64,000 nt of DNA from assembly GCA_009377865.1 (NCBI GenBank), contig WHTH01000013.1:1-64000 (forward strand), written 5' to 3'. This document shows, piece by piece, positions 48,488-58,514 of this stretch (positions within the stretch are counted from its first letter, which is position 1; every line of letters begins with the position of its first letter). The DNA is from Pseudonocardiaceae bacterium. GTDB lineage: Bacteria; Actinomycetota; Actinomycetes; Mycobacteriales; Pseudonocardiaceae. The position numbers and the translations under genes are program-made. The notes beneath the pieces were generated by a model. That model saw nothing but the letters and a program-made list of their open reading frames with translations. It ran no database searches and was not told the origin of the DNA.

Positions 48488-48519
48488 GGAGTCCTCCGCC
48501 AGCACGGGTGGAGGACTCC
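48488..48519 (+). terminator. Terminator hairpin after rpsI
   Basis: Perfect 10-bp stem GGAGTCCTCC (48488-48497) and GGAGGACTCC (48510-48519) with a 12-nt loop, just after the rpsI stop. No U-run, as usual in this group. glmM's ribosome-binding site follows soon after, so partial readthrough is possible. Confidence 0.6.
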
Positions 48520-48552
48520 TCGTGTATGCGCTCGAGGAAGGATCTGGCCCCG

Positions 48553-49920
48553 ATGGCACGCCTGTTCGGCACCGATGGGGTGCGCGGCCTGGCCAATGCC
48601 GAGCTGACCCCGGAGCTGGCGCTGTCCCTCGCGGCCGCCTCGGCGCGGGTGCTCGCAGAGCACGAGGGGTCACACCGGCCGCAGGTCGTGGTCGGTCGTG
48701 ATCCGCGCGCCAGCGGGGAGATGATCGAGGCTGCGGTGACGGCCGGGCTCACCTCGGCGGGCGCTGACGTGTTGCGCGTCGGGGTGCTGCCCACACCGGC
48801 CATCGCGCACCTGGTGGGCGAGCTGGCCGCGGGCTTCGGCGTGATGATCTCCGCGTCGCACAACCCGATGCCCGACAACGGCATCAAACTGTTCGCGGCG
48901 GGTGGCCACAAGCTGCCCGACGCCGTCGAGAACGAGATCGCGGATCGGCTCGCCGAACTGAGACCTGCTGGCAGGGTCGAAGCATCGACACCGCCGACCC
49001 GCCCGACCGGCGCCCGGATCGGCCGGGTGCACGATGTCGGCGAAGCACCCCGCCGTTACGTCGATCACCTGCTGGCGGCCGCCCCGGATCGGTTGAACGG
49101 CCTGCGGGTCGTGGTCGACTGCGCCCACGGCGCCGCCTCCAGCGTGGCGCCCGAGGCCTATGCGCGCGCGGGCGCCCAAGTCGTCGCGGTGGCGGCGACG
49201 CCCGACGGGTTCAACATCAACGACGGCTGCGGCTCCACTCACCTCGACGGGCTGCGCAAGGCCGTGCTCGACGAGCATGCGGATCTTGGCGTGGCGCACG
49301 ACGGCGATGCCGATCGCTGCCTCGCCGTGGATGCAGCAGGCGAGGTGGTCGACGGCGACCAGATCATGGGGGCGCTCGCGGTCGCGATGGCCGAGGCGGG
49401 CGAGTTGGCCGGCAACACCCTGGTCACGACCATGATGAGCAATCTCGGACTGCACCTCGCGATGCGCGAGCACGGTGTCGAGGTGCTGACGACGGCGGTC
49501 GGGGACCGGTACGTGCTCGAAGCACTGCGATCCGGCGGCTACTCACTGGGTGGCGAGCAGTCCGGTCATCTCGTGCTGCCGGCCCACGCCACCACCGGCG
49601 ACGGCCTGCTGACCGCGCTGCGGCTGATGGGCAGGGTCGCGGCCACCGGATGCTCGCTGGCCGAGCTGGCCGGGGTGGTGACCCGGCTGCCGCAGGTGCT
49701 GCTCAACGTGGCGGTCGCCGACCGGGCCGCGGTGGCGTCGCAGCCCGCTGTGATGTCGGCCGTGGCGGCTGCGGAGGCCGAGCTGGGCGACACCGGCAGG
49801 GTGCTGCTGCGCCCATCGGGTACCGAGCAGCTGGTGCGGGTGATGGTCGAGGCGCCCACCCGCGAGACCGCCGAGAGGGTGGCCGACCGTATCGCCGTCG
49901 TGGTCGCCGCCGCGGGCTGA
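48553..49920 (+). CDS. glmM: Phosphoglucosamine mutase
   Basis: 455 aa from ATG 48553, nine bases after GAGGAAGGA. Converts glucosamine-6-phosphate to glucosamine-1-phosphate for peptidoglycan precursors. Active-site Ser102 in [12 protein letters not shown], the metal loop HDGDADRC, and the GGEQSGH substrate loop are intact, then the phosphate-binding [12 protein letters not shown]. Follows rpsI as in mycobacteria. Confidence 0.98.
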   Translation: MARLFGTDGVRGLANAELTPELALSLAAASARVLAEHEGSHRPQVVVGRDPRASGEMIEAAVTAGLTSAGADVLRVGVLPTPAIAHLVGELAAGFGVMISASHNPMPDNGIKLFAAGGHKLPDAVENEIADRLAELRPAGRVEASTPPTRPTGARIGRVHDVGEAPRRYVDHLLAAAPDRLNGLRVVVDCAHGAASSVAPEAYARAGAQVVAVAATPDGFNINDGCGSTHLDGLRKAVLDEHADLGVAHDGDADRCLAVDAAGEVVDGDQIMGALAVAMAEAGELAGNTLVTTMMSNLGLHLAMREHGVEVLTTAVGDRYVLEALRSGGYSLGGEQSGHLVLPAHATTGDGLLTALRLMGRVAATGCSLAELAGVVTRLPQVLLNVAVADRAAVASQPAVMSAVAAAEAELGDTGRVLLRPSGTEQLVRVMVEAPTRETAERVADRIAVVVAAAG

Positions 49921-49957
49921 GCGCAGCGAGTTCGGCAGCGCGCACCCGCCGGGCGGG

Positions 49958-50782
49958 TCAGACGGTGGGCTGGACCTGGCCGTCAGCCTGGTGCATCGCG
50001 GCCGCGGGCAGGTCGGCGTCGAGTAGCACGTCGTGCTCGGTGACTCCCATCAGCTGACGCCGCAGGAACGCGGTCATGAAGGCCCTGCTGATCCGCCGGG
50101 TTGCGGTCTGCGGGCTGCCGTCGAGCAGCAGGTTGCTCCAGTGCCAGCCGTGGGTGAAACCGAGGTGGCTGGCCTTGGGCAGGGTGCGCAGCTGAACCGG
50201 GCCGGCCCACGCCGCAGCCACGGGCACGGCGTGGCCGACCGGCGGCGCGATCCTGTCCTTGCCCGCCGCCAGATGCAGCGCCGGGGCGTCGCAGCGCCTG
50301 GCCGCATTCTGCGCGGACGGCACGGTCTCGGAGACCGCGAGCGTGACGACGGCACCGCAGCGTGGGTCGTCGGCAGCGGCGAGCACGGCGCACCCGCCGC
50401 CCATCGAGTGCCCTGCCAGCCCGAGCTTGCCGGGATCGACTGTGATGTCGCCGTCGCCCAGCCGCACCCCGCTGCACACGTCGAGGGTGGTGCGCAGGTC
50501 GGTGGCGTACTGCCGGTGCGAGGGCAGCAGCCCGCGTTGCGTGCCCGGGCAGGCCGCGACGATTCCCCACGAGGCGAGGTGGCGCAGCAGCTCGTCGTAG
50601 CGCGATTCCGGCTGCAGCCACCCGCGACCGAAGGCGACGGCGGGCAACCCGAGCCCGCGCTGCGGGGAGAAGATCGTGCCGGGCAGGCCGGCCAGCGCGA
50701 GGTCCCCGCGAAGCACCTGGTGCGGGCCGGGCCGGGCCAGCTCCTCGGCCGCCTGCTTGGCCGCCCTGTCGCCGCGTGACAT
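49958..50782 (-). CDS. Alpha/beta hydrolase (dienelactone hydrolase/cutinase-like)
   Basis: 274 aa from ATG 50782; an in-frame GTG further upstream is possible. The nucleophile elbow GHSMGGG and preceding KLGLAGH are in place, with PGTIFSPQRGLGLPAVAFGR and a later AGKDRIAPP loop that should supply Asp, and a C-terminal His (KASHLGF). No signal peptide. Resembles the dienelactone hydrolase/chlorophyllase-like group; substrate unknown. It lies between glmM and glmS on the opposite strand. Confidence 0.85.
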   Translation of the reverse strand: MSRGDRAAKQAAEELARPGPHQVLRGDLALAGLPGTIFSPQRGLGLPAVAFGRGWLQPESRYDELLRHLASWGIVAACPGTQRGLLPSHRQYATDLRTTLDVCSGVRLGDGDITVDPGKLGLAGHSMGGGCAVLAAADDPRCGAVVTLAVSETVPSAQNAARRCDAPALHLAAGKDRIAPPVGHAVPVAAAWAGPVQLRTLPKASHLGFTHGWHWSNLLLDGSPQTATRRISRAFMTAFLRRQLMGVTEHDVLLDADLPAAAMHQADGQVQPTV

Positions 50783-50854
50783 GGTCACGGACGGTACCGG
50801 TGTCCGGCCTGCCCCGCGCCATCGGTGCCTCGCGGTCTGTCCCGGCTGCTCGGA

Positions 50855-50860
50855 TACCGT
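50855..50860 (+). promoter_or_regulatory. Candidate -10 of a leaderless glmS transcript
   Basis: TACCGT lies seven bases before the glmS ATG and there is no good Shine-Dalgarno, so transcription may begin at the start codon. The same hexamer and spacing occur before tsaB (57330). The -35 is not clear. Confidence 0.4.
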
Positions 50861-50867
50861 GACGGTC

Positions 50868-52715
50868 ATGTGCGGAATCGTGGGTTATGTGGGTCACCGG
50901 CCCGCCCTGGACGTCGTGCTGCAGGGACTGGGCCGGCTGGAGTACCGCGGGTACGACTCGGCGGGCGTGGCGGTGCTCGATGGGGCCGGCGGCCTGTCGG
51001 TGGGCCGCAAGGCCGGGCCGCTGGTCAACCTCGCCGCGGAGCTCGACGGTTCGAGCCGAAACGGCTTCGCCGGCACTGCCGGGATGGGGCATACCCGGTG
51101 GGCCACCCACGGCGCACCCACCGACCGCAATGCCCACCCCCACTCCGACTCCACCGGCAGGGTCGCGGTGGTCCACAACGGGATCATCGAGAACTTCGGG
51201 CAGCTGCGCGCCGAGCTCGAGCGCGGCGGGGTGGAGCTGGACAGCGACACCGACACCGAGACCGTGCCGCATTTGCTCGCCCGCGAGTACGCCGGTGACC
51301 TGCCGGCCGCGGTGCGGGCGGTGTGCCGTCGCCTGGAGGGTTCGTTCACGCTGGTCGTCACGCACGCCGACGAGCCGGACCGGATCGTCGCCGCCCGGCG
51401 CTCCTCGCCGCTTGTGGTCGGTGTCGGCGACGGTGAGCACTTCGTGGCCTCCGATGTGGTGGCGTTCATCGAGCACACCCGTGACGCCGTCGAGCTCGGC
51501 CAGGACCAGATCGTGTCCATTACCCGGGACGGCTACGAGATCACCGACTTCCACGGTGCTCCGGTGCACGGCACCCCGTTCCACGTCGACTGGGACCTGT
51601 CGGCCGCCGAGAAGGGCGGCCACGACTACTTCATGTTCAAGGAGATCGAGGAACAACCTGACGCGGTCCGTGACACGCTGCGCGGCCACTTCCTCGATGG
51701 CCGGATCGTGCTCGACGAGCAGCGGATGGACATTCAGGAGCTGCGCGACGTGGACAAGGTGTTCGTCGTCGCCTGCGGCACCGCGTATCACTCCGGCCTG
51801 GTCGCCAAGTACGCGATCGAGCACTGGTGTCGACTGCCGGTCGAGGTGGAGTTCGCCTCCGAGTTCCGCTACCGGGACCCGGTGCTGGATCGCTCCACGC
51901 TGGTCGTCGCGATCTCGCAGTCCGGCGAGACCGCCGACACCCTGGAGGCTGTCCGGCACGCCAGGGAGCAGAAGGCGCGGGTGCTGGCCATCTGCAACAC
52001 CAACGGGGCGCAGATTCCCCGGGAGTCCGACGCGGTGCTCTACACCCACGCCGGGCCCGAGATCGGGGTGGCGGCCACCAAGACGTTCCTCGCCCAGATC
52101 GCCGCGAACTTCCTGGTCGGGCTGGCGCTGGCGCAGGCCCGCGGCACCAAGTACTCCGACGAGATCGCCCGGGAGTTCGCCGAGCTGGAGGCGATGCCCG
52201 ACGCGGTGGCCGACGTGCTCGGCACCGTCGAGCAGGTGCGCACGCTGGGGCGCGAGATCGCCGGGTCGAAGACGGTGCTCTTCCTCGGCCGCCACGTGGG
52301 GTTCCCGGTGGCGCTGGAGGGTGCGCTCAAGCTCAAGGAGCTCGCCTACATGCACGCCGAGGGTTTCGCCGCCGGCGAGCTCAAGCACGGGCCGATCGCG
52401 CTGCTGGAGGAGGGGCTGCCGGTGGTGGTGGTGATGCCCTCGCCGAAGGGCCGCGCGGTGCTGCACGCCAAGCTGCTGTCGAACATCCAGGAGATCCGGG
52501 CCCGCGGGGCGCGCACGATCGTCGTCGCCGAGGCGGGCGACGACACGGTGCGTCCCTACGCGTCGCACCTGCTGGAGCTACCCGCGGTGCCCACGCTGCT
52601 GCAACCACTCGTTTCCACCATCCCGTTGCAGGTGCTCGCGGCCGAGATCGCGCAGGCGCGCGGCTTCGACGTCGACCGCCCCCGCAACCTCGCCAAGTCC
52701 GTCACCGTCGAATGA
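50868..52715 (+). CDS. glmS: Glutamine-fructose-6-phosphate aminotransferase
   Basis: 615 aa beginning [20 protein letters not shown] with catalytic Cys2 (N-terminal glutaminase), then two SIS isomerase domains with [16 protein letters not shown] and GAEIG-type loops, ending [12 protein letters not shown]. Commits fructose-6-phosphate to amino-sugar synthesis. A longer open frame upstream is not used because Cys2 fixes the start. With glmM nearby it supplies peptidoglycan precursors. No glmS ribozyme-like region was noticed. Confidence 0.98.
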   Translation: MCGIVGYVGHRPALDVVLQGLGRLEYRGYDSAGVAVLDGAGGLSVGRKAGPLVNLAAELDGSSRNGFAGTAGMGHTRWATHGAPTDRNAHPHSDSTGRVAVVHNGIIENFGQLRAELERGGVELDSDTDTETVPHLLAREYAGDLPAAVRAVCRRLEGSFTLVVTHADEPDRIVAARRSSPLVVGVGDGEHFVASDVVAFIEHTRDAVELGQDQIVSITRDGYEITDFHGAPVHGTPFHVDWDLSAAEKGGHDYFMFKEIEEQPDAVRDTLRGHFLDGRIVLDEQRMDIQELRDVDKVFVVACGTAYHSGLVAKYAIEHWCRLPVEVEFASEFRYRDPVLDRSTLVVAISQSGETADTLEAVRHAREQKARVLAICNTNGAQIPRESDAVLYTHAGPEIGVAATKTFLAQIAANFLVGLALAQARGTKYSDEIAREFAELEAMPDAVADVLGTVEQVRTLGREIAGSKTVLFLGRHVGFPVALEGALKLKELAYMHAEGFAAGELKHGPIALLEEGLPVVVVMPSPKGRAVLHAKLLSNIQEIRARGARTIVVAEAGDDTVRPYASHLLELPAVPTLLQPLVSTIPLQVLAAEIAQARGFDVDRPRNLAKSVTVE

Positions 52716-52740
52716 CCGGCGTGGCAGCGGGAGTCGTGCG

Positions 52741-53112
52741 GTGATCGCCGGGATCGGCACCGACATCGTCGGCGTGGTGCGCTTCGAACAGGCGCTGCGT
52801 CGCACCCCCGGTCTGCTGCCCCGGGTCTTCACCGACGGCGAGCTGTCGACCCGGTCCGGCGCGCACCGGCGGTCGCGCTCGCTGGCCGCCCGGTTCGCCG
52901 CCAAGGAGGCGGCCGCCAAGGCGCTGGGCGTCCCCCGTGGCTGGGGATGGCACGACACCGAGGTCATCAGCGGTCCGAACGGGCGCCCGCTGCTGCGGAT
53001 CACCGGATCGCTGGGCGAGGCCGCCGCGCGGCAGGGTGTCACCGCGTGGCACGTGTCCCTGACCCACGACGCGGACCTCGCGTTTGCCATCGTTGTCGCC
53101 GAAGCGTCGTGA
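52741..53112 (+). CDS. acpS: Holo-[acyl-carrier-protein] synthase
   Basis: 123 aa, GTG start. Transfers phosphopantetheine to acyl carrier proteins. [16 protein letters not shown] with the metal-binding Asp, the [12 protein letters not shown] motif with Glu/Lys, and [12 protein letters not shown] are intact. It lies 25 nt after glmS. Confidence 0.97.
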   Translation: MIAGIGTDIVGVVRFEQALRRTPGLLPRVFTDGELSTRSGAHRRSRSLAARFAAKEAAAKALGVPRGWGWHDTEVISGPNGRPLLRITGSLGEAAARQGVTAWHVSLTHDADLAFAIVVAEAS

Positions 53113-53171
53113 GTGGCGATACGAGTCCTGACTCGCATCCCCACTCACAGGGCCGACCGGAGGGAGGCCAC

Positions 53172-54617
53172 GTGCAGGGGGCGTGGAGCGTCGAGCGGGT
53201 GCGTGCCGCCGAGGACGCGGTGCTCGCGCGGACGCCGGAGGGCGTGCTGATGCGACGGGCCGCGTTCGGTGCGGCCATCGTGGCCGCCGGTATGCTGCGA
53301 CAGCGCACCGGTGGGGTTGCCGGCCGGCGGGTCGTGCTGCTGGTCGGTGCCGGCAACAACGGGGGGGACGCGCTGTGGGCCGGGGCGTTCCTGCGCCGCC
53401 GCGGTGTGGCCGTCACCGCCGTGCTGCTCGCCCCCGACAAGGCGCACCCGGAGGGCATGGCCGCGCTGCGCCGCACCGGCGGGCGCACCACCGAGTCGCT
53501 TCCCGGGCGGGCCGACCTGGTGATCGACGGCATCGTCGGCCTGTCGGCCCGGGGACCACTGCGCCCCGCCGCGGCCGACCTGGTCGACGCCGTCACCGCC
53601 CCGATCCTCGCCATCGACCTGCCGTCCGGTGTGGACCCGGACACCGGGGCGACCGACGGCGCAGCGGTCACCGCGGCCGCCACGGTCACCTTCGGCGCCC
53701 GCAAGCAGGCCCATGTCCTCAACCCCGCCCGCTGCGGGCAGCTGCACGTCGTCGACATCGGACTCGATGACCAGCTCGGCGAGCCGGACATCGGTGTCCT
53801 CGAACCCACCGAGGTCGGTGCGCGGTGGCCGGTGCCAGGACCCGCCAGCGACAAGTACACCCAGGGCGTGACGGGGGTCGCCGCCGGATCGGCGGAGTTC
53901 CCGGGCGCCGCGGTGCTGGCCAGCGGCGGCGCGGTGCTGGCCACCTCCGGGATGGTGCGTTTCGCGGGCAGCGCCGCCGAGGCGGTCGGCAACCGGTGGC
54001 CGGAGGTGATCGTCACCGGCTCGGTGACCGACGCGGGCCGGGTGCAGGCCTGGGTGGTGGGGCCGGGCATCGGGACCGGCAGCGCGGGACGCGACGTGCT
54101 CGCGCGCGTGCTCGCCGACGGGGTGCCGGTGTGCGCCGACGCCGATGCGCTCACCCTGCTCGCGCAGCATCCCGAGCTGGCCGACGAGCGTGACCCCGAC
54201 GTCGCGCTGGTGCTCACCCCGCACGACCGGGAGTTCGCTCGCCTGACCGGCGAGGAGCCCGGCGCCGACCGGGCCACCGCGGCCCGCGACGCCGCCCGCC
54301 GGTTCGGCGCGGTGATGCTGCTCAAGGGCAACACCACGATCGTCGCCGCGCCGGACGGGCGGGTGCTCGCCAATCCCGCCCGCTCGGCGTGGCCGGCCAC
54401 GGCGGGATCGGGCGACGTGCTCGCCGGGATCATCGGGGCGCTGCTGGCGGCCGGTCTGGAGCCCGCGACGGCGGCCGCGATGGCGGTGCACGCCCACGAG
54501 TCCGCCGCCGATCTCGCGGCCAATGGCGCGCCGGCACCGGCGTCGATGCTGGTCACGGCGTTGACCGAGGCGATCCGGCGGCTGCGCGCCGACCGGGTGC
54601 GAGGATGGCGCGGATGA
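53172..54617 (+). CDS. nnr: Bifunctional NAD(P)HX epimerase/dehydratase
   Basis: 481 aa from GTG 53172 after GGAGGGAGG. The N-terminal YjeF/AIBP epimerase domain (GAGNNGGDALWAGAFL..DLPSGVDPDTG) and C-terminal ribokinase-like dehydratase domain (DADALTLL, LTPHDREFARLTG, LLKGNTTIVA, GSGDVLAGIIGALL) are both intact. Repairs hydrated NAD(P)H. An open frame reaching back into acpS is not used. The alr ATG overlaps its stop. Confidence 0.95.
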   Translation: MQGAWSVERVRAAEDAVLARTPEGVLMRRAAFGAAIVAAGMLRQRTGGVAGRRVVLLVGAGNNGGDALWAGAFLRRRGVAVTAVLLAPDKAHPEGMAALRRTGGRTTESLPGRADLVIDGIVGLSARGPLRPAAADLVDAVTAPILAIDLPSGVDPDTGATDGAAVTAAATVTFGARKQAHVLNPARCGQLHVVDIGLDDQLGEPDIGVLEPTEVGARWPVPGPASDKYTQGVTGVAAGSAEFPGAAVLASGGAVLATSGMVRFAGSAAEAVGNRWPEVIVTGSVTDAGRVQAWVVGPGIGTGSAGRDVLARVLADGVPVCADADALTLLAQHPELADERDPDVALVLTPHDREFARLTGEEPGADRATAARDAARRFGAVMLLKGNTTIVAAPDGRVLANPARSAWPATAGSGDVLAGIIGALLAAGLEPATAAAMAVHAHESAADLAANGAPAPASMLVTALTEAIRRLRADRVRGWRG

Positions 54618-55756
54618 ACACGCCTCGCGCCGAGACGGTCATCGACCTTGATGCCGTGCGTCACAACGTCGGGATCCTCGCCGCCCGTGCCGCGGCGTCC
54701 GGCGCCGGCACGATCGTCGTGGTCAAGGCCGACGGCTACGGCCACGGCGCGGTCGACGTCGCTATCGCGGCGCTGCAGGCCGGCGCCACCGAGCTCGGCG
54801 TGTGCAGCGTCGACGAGGCGCTCGCGCTGCGCGACGGCGGCATCGACGCTCCGGTGCTGGCGTGGCTGCACGTCCCCACCGAGGACCTCACACCGGCCGT
54901 CGCCGCCGGCGTCGACATCGGGGTGTACTCGACGGCGCAGCTCACCGCCGCCGCGCGTGCCGCGACCGCCACCGGGCGCACCGCCCGAGTGCATCTCAAG
55001 GCCGACACCGGGCTGAGCTGTGGCGGCGCGGTCCCGGCCGGTTGGCCCGAACTCGTCGCCGCCGCGGCCGCCGCGCCCGGTATCGAGGTGCGGGCCATCT
55101 GGTCGCACCTGGCGCACGCCGACGACCCTGGCCACCCCGTCATCGAGCAGCAGGTGGCCCGGTTCGCCGAGGCCTACCGGGTGGCCCGGGAGGCCGGGCT
55201 GCGGCCATTGCGTCACCTGGCCAACTCCGCGGCGACGCTGACCCGCCCGGACCTGCACTTCGACATGGTCCGGCCGGGAATCGCCGCCTACGGTCTCTCG
55301 CCGGTGCCCGGAGAGGGGTATGGGCTGCGTCCCGCGATGACGCTGCGTTCGCAGGTGGCGCTGCTCAAGCAGGTGCCTGCCGGGGAGGGCGTGTCCTACG
55401 GCCACGTGTGGACGACCCCGCAGCACACCACCCTGGCGCTGGTGCCCGTCGGATACGCTGACGGCATCCCGCGGAACCTCACCGGTCGGCTCGACGTGTG
55501 GCTGGCCGGGCGGCGGCGTCCGACAGTGGGCAGGGTCAGGATGGACCAGGTGATGGTCGACTGCGGTGACGACCCGGTCGCCGAGGGTGACGAGGTGGTC
55601 TTCTTCGGCACCGGCGAGCGGGGCGAGCCCACCGCAGCCGAATGGGCCGACAACCTCAACACCATCCACTACGAGGTGGTGGCGGGGATGGTCCGGCCCC
55701 GGCTGACCCGCACGGTGCTGGGCCGCCGCGGCGTGCCGGCGGGGACGGCCGGATGA
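54614..55756 (+). CDS. alr: Alanine racemase
   Basis: 380 aa from ATG 54614, overlapping the nnr stop (ATGA) and nine bases after GAGG; ATG 54605 is an alternative. Provides D-alanine for peptidoglycan. PLP lysine Lys38 in VVVKADGYGHG, catalytic Tyr region GVSYGHVW and the C-terminal GxVRMDQVMVDCG segment are present. Confidence 0.97.
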   Translation: MNTPRAETVIDLDAVRHNVGILAARAAASGAGTIVVVKADGYGHGAVDVAIAALQAGATELGVCSVDEALALRDGGIDAPVLAWLHVPTEDLTPAVAAGVDIGVYSTAQLTAAARAATATGRTARVHLKADTGLSCGGAVPAGWPELVAAAAAAPGIEVRAIWSHLAHADDPGHPVIEQQVARFAEAYRVAREAGLRPLRHLANSAATLTRPDLHFDMVRPGIAAYGLSPVPGEGYGLRPAMTLRSQVALLKQVPAGEGVSYGHVWTTPQHTTLALVPVGYADGIPRNLTGRLDVWLAGRRRPTVGRVRMDQVMVDCGDDPVAEGDEVVFFGTGERGEPTAAEWADNLNTIHYEVVAGMVRPRLTRTVLGRRGVPAGTAG

Positions 55757-56841
55757 GACCGGTCTGGAAGATCGCAGGGTGGATCGGTGGTGCGTTGGGT
55801 GCCACCGCCGCGGTGGCGACCGTTGCTCACAGCACCCGGATCGCTCACCAGCGCCGCTCGGCCGAGCCCACCGACGAGCAGCTCGGCACGTTGCCGCCCG
55901 ACCGCGAGTCCACCGTCACGGCCGACGACGGGGAGCCGCTGTCGGTCGAGGAGGTCGATCCGGCCGATGGTGGAAAGTCCGAGCTGACGGTGGTGCTGGT
56001 GCACGGCTACACGCTCGACCGGCGCAGCTGGCACTTCCAGCGCCGCGACCTCGCGAAGTCGACAGCGCCACGGGTGCGCCAGGTGCTCTACGACCAGCGC
56101 AGCCACGGCCGGTCCGGACGGTCCGCCGGCGATGCCTGCACCATCGAGATGCTCGGGCGCGATCTCGACGCGGTGATCCGCGCGGTCGTACCGACTGGTC
56201 CGATCGTGCTGGTCGGCCACTCCATGGGTGCCATGAGCATCATGGAGCTGGCCGAGCGCAACCCGCAGCTGTTCGCCGAGCGGGTGCGCGGCGTGGCGCT
56301 GCTCAACACCTCGGCCGGCGAGATCGGGCGCTCCGGGCTGCACCGCCCGCTACTGTCCCGCCGCAATCCGGTCATGATCGCCGCTGCACACCTGGCGGCG
56401 TGGCAGCCGTTGGCGGTGGAGCACGGCCGGTCGCTGGGCAGCCACCTGCTGTGGGGGCTGACCCGCCAGTTCGGCTTCAGCGACGCCACGGCGAGCCCGG
56501 CGCTGGTCGACCTGGTGGACGCGATGATCGGCGGCACCCCGGTCGAGGTCATGACCGACTTCCTCAAGACGCTGGGCGCCCACGACCGCTACGCCGCGGT
56601 CGCCGGACTGCGCCACGTCGAGACCCTGGTGCTCGGTTCGGACGCCGACCGCATGATCCCGTTCCAGCACTCCGAGGCGATCGCCGCGCTGCTGCCCGAT
56701 GCCGAGCTGGTGCAGGTGCCCCGGGCCGGGCACCTCGCCATGCTGGAGCAGCCGGAGGTCGTCACCGAGCACCTGCTCGGGCTGCTGTCGCGGTGCGCCG
56801 AGGGCAGCAGGTTCGGGATCTGGCGACGGCGCCGGGCGTGA
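55753..56841 (+). CDS. Alpha/beta hydrolase with N-terminal membrane anchor
   Basis: 362 aa, ATG overlapping the alr stop. A hydrophobic segment (about residues 4-25) could anchor or export it. Hydrolase core: VVLVHGYTLDRRSW, nucleophile elbow LVGHSMGAM, LNTSAGEIGR, LVLGSDADRMIP (acid Asp) and GHLAMLEQP (His). Substrate unknown; it sits in a tightly overlapping set (alr, this, tsaE) and is found at this position in related actinobacteria. Confidence 0.9.
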   Translation: MRPVWKIAGWIGGALGATAAVATVAHSTRIAHQRRSAEPTDEQLGTLPPDRESTVTADDGEPLSVEEVDPADGGKSELTVVLVHGYTLDRRSWHFQRRDLAKSTAPRVRQVLYDQRSHGRSGRSAGDACTIEMLGRDLDAVIRAVVPTGPIVLVGHSMGAMSIMELAERNPQLFAERVRGVALLNTSAGEIGRSGLHRPLLSRRNPVMIAAAHLAAWQPLAVEHGRSLGSHLLWGLTRQFGFSDATASPALVDLVDAMIGGTPVEVMTDFLKTLGAHDRYAAVAGLRHVETLVLGSDADRMIPFQHSEAIAALLPDAELVQVPRAGHLAMLEQPEVVTEHLLGLLSRCAEGSRFGIWRRRRA

Positions 56842-57281
56842 TCGAGCTGCCCGGTCCCGCCGACACCGAGGCGCTCGGCCGCGAGATCGGCCTGCTGCTG
56901 CGGGCCGGCGACCTGGTGGTGCTGTCGGGCCCGCTCGGAGCGGGCAAGACCGTGCTGGCTCGCGGCATCGCGGCCGGGCTCGGGGTGCGCGGCACGGTGA
57001 CCTCGCCGACCTTCGTCATCGCCAGGGAGCACCCGCCGGGGCCGCGCGGGGTGGCGCTGGTGCACGCCGACGCCTACCGCCTCGGCGGGCTCGACGAGCT
57101 CGACGACCTCGACCTCGACACCGACCTGCTCGACGCCGCGGTGGTGGTGGAGTGGGGCGAGGGGATGGCCGAGCGGCTCGCCGAGGAGCACCTGCTCGTG
57201 CGCCTGACGCGCCGCGACGACGACCTGCGGCTCGCCGAGCTGACCGGCCCGGCGCGGCTGCTGCCGCTGCGCGGCCCGTGA
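56838..57281 (+). CDS. tsaE: tRNA t6A biosynthesis ATPase TsaE
   Basis: 147 aa from GTG 56838 overlapping the hydrolase stop (GTGA). P-loop GPLGAGKTVLARG (about 33-45), TSPTFVIAREHP, HADAYRLGG and VEWGE are the TsaE motifs. Powers turnover of the TsaB-TsaD complex that makes threonylcarbamoyl-A37 in tRNA. Confidence 0.96.
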   Translation: MIELPGPADTEALGREIGLLLRAGDLVVLSGPLGAGKTVLARGIAAGLGVRGTVTSPTFVIAREHPPGPRGVALVHADAYRLGGLDELDDLDLDTDLLDAAVVVEWGEGMAERLAEEHLLVRLTRRDDDLRLAELTGPARLLPLRGP

Positions 57282-57329
57282 ATGATTTCTGGTGCTATAA
57301 CCCCAACAATCACTCACGACGGTGCGCGC

Positions 57330-57335
57330 TACCGT
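57330..57335 (+). promoter_or_regulatory. Candidate -10 of a leaderless tsaB transcript
   Basis: TACCGT seven bases before GTG 57343, the start that best matches the family N-terminus. Same spacing as at glmS. A local AT-rich island (57283-57312, with TATAAC) just upstream is unusual for this region and may help. Confidence 0.35.
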
Positions 57336-57342
57336 GCATGAC

Positions 57343-57999
57343 GTGCTGGTGCTGGCGATCGACACGGCGACGCCCGCGGTGACCGCCGGGCTGCTGCGGG
57401 TGCCCGACGGTGACCGCGACGGCGCGCCGGAGCTGCTCGCCGACCGCGTGACGGTCGACGCCCGAGCACACGCCGAGCTGCTGACCCCCTCGATCCGCGC
57501 GGTGCTCGCGGAGACCGCCGTGGTCGCGGCCGATCTCGACGCGATCGTCTGCGGTGACGGGCCCGGCCCGTTCACCGGGCTGCGTGTCGGCATGGTCACC
57601 GCCGCGGCCTTCGGCGATGCGCTCGGCATCCCGGTGTATCCGGTGTGCAGCCTGGATGCCATTGCCCACGAGGCGGGCTGTCCGGTGCTGGTGGCCACCG
57701 ATGCCCGGCGCCGCGAGGTCTACTGGGCGCGCTACGACGCCGGCTGCACCCGCGTCGACGGCCCGTACGTGCAGCATCCCGACCAGGTCCCGACCGCGGC
57801 GGTAGGCAGGGCGGCGGGCGCGGCGGCGGCTGCACTGGACCTGCCGGTCGTGGCACCCGAACACCCCGGGCCGGTCGGGCTCGTCGCGGTGGCCGCCGAC
57901 CTGCGCCGCGGCGCGCCCCCGCCCCCGCTGCGCCCGCTGTATCTGCGCAGACCCGACGCGGCCGAGCCCGGGCAGCGCAAGCGGGTGACACCGGCATGA
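57343..57999 (+). CDS. tsaB: tRNA t6A complex subunit TsaB
   Basis: 218 aa if started at GTG 57343 (LVLAIDTATPAVTAGLL..), which fits the family; GTG 57322 would add seven residues. HAELLTPSIRAVL and GDGPGPFTGLRVGMVTAAAF are the ASKHA-fold motifs. Scaffold partner of TsaD. Its TGA overlaps the rimI ATG. Confidence 0.95.
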   Translation: MLVLAIDTATPAVTAGLLRVPDGDRDGAPELLADRVTVDARAHAELLTPSIRAVLAETAVVAADLDAIVCGDGPGPFTGLRVGMVTAAAFGDALGIPVYPVCSLDAIAHEAGCPVLVATDARRREVYWARYDAGCTRVDGPYVQHPDQVPTAAVGRAAGAAAAALDLPVVAPEHPGPVGLVAVAADLRRGAPPPPLRPLYLRRPDAAEPGQRKRVTPA

Positions 58000-58514
58000 G
58001 CCCCCGGATCGGTCCGCTGCGCCCAGCGGACGCGCCGCGCTGCGCCGAGCTGGAGCGGGCGCTGTTCGCCGGTGACGATCCCTGGAGCGAGCACGCGTTC
58101 GTCGAGGCGCTCGCCGCCGGGCACCGCTATGTCGCCGTTCGCGACGACGGTGAGCTGCTCGGCTACGCGGGCATCGCGGTGCTGGGGCCCGAGGCCGAGG
58201 TGCACACCCTGGCGGTCGACCCGGCGCACCAGGGCAACGGCCTCGGGCGGGTGCTGCTGCGCGAGCTGCTGGCCGACGCGGCGGGGGCGACGGTGTTCCT
58301 CGAGGTGCGCACCGACAACGAGCCGGCGATCGCGCTGTACCGCAGCGAGGGCTTCACCGTCGTGGGCACCCGCCGGGGCTACTACCGCCCGAGCGGTGCG
58401 GACGCCTACACGATGCGGCGCTTGCCGGACCAGCGGAGGATGGTTGCTGCGGGAGACCTGCTTGCGCGAGGGCTGCTTGCAGGCCCGAGCCGTCAGCGCT
58501 GGGTCGACCCATGA
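57996..58514 (+). CDS. rimI: Ribosomal-protein-alanine N-acetyltransferase
   Basis: 172 aa, ATG overlapping tsaB. GNAT fold: acetyl-CoA loop [15 protein letters not shown] (about 76-90), [20 protein letters not shown], ending [14 protein letters not shown], with about 25 further residues. Predicted to acetylate protein N-termini (classically S18). The tsaB-rimI-tsaD order is usual. Confidence 0.95.
   Translation: MSPRIGPLRPADAPRCAELERALFAGDDPWSEHAFVEALAAGHRYVAVRDDGELLGYAGIAVLGPEAEVHTLAVDPAHQGNGLGRVLLRELLADAAGATVFLEVRTDNEPAIALYRSEGFTVVGTRRGYYRPSGADAYTMRRLPDQRRMVAAGDLLARGLLAGPSRQRWVDP

Noticed and set aside
49983..52568. Very long minus-strand open frame opposite glmS
   Set aside because: Low-complexity mirror of a certain gene; only the separate hydrolase frame at 49958-50782 has motifs.
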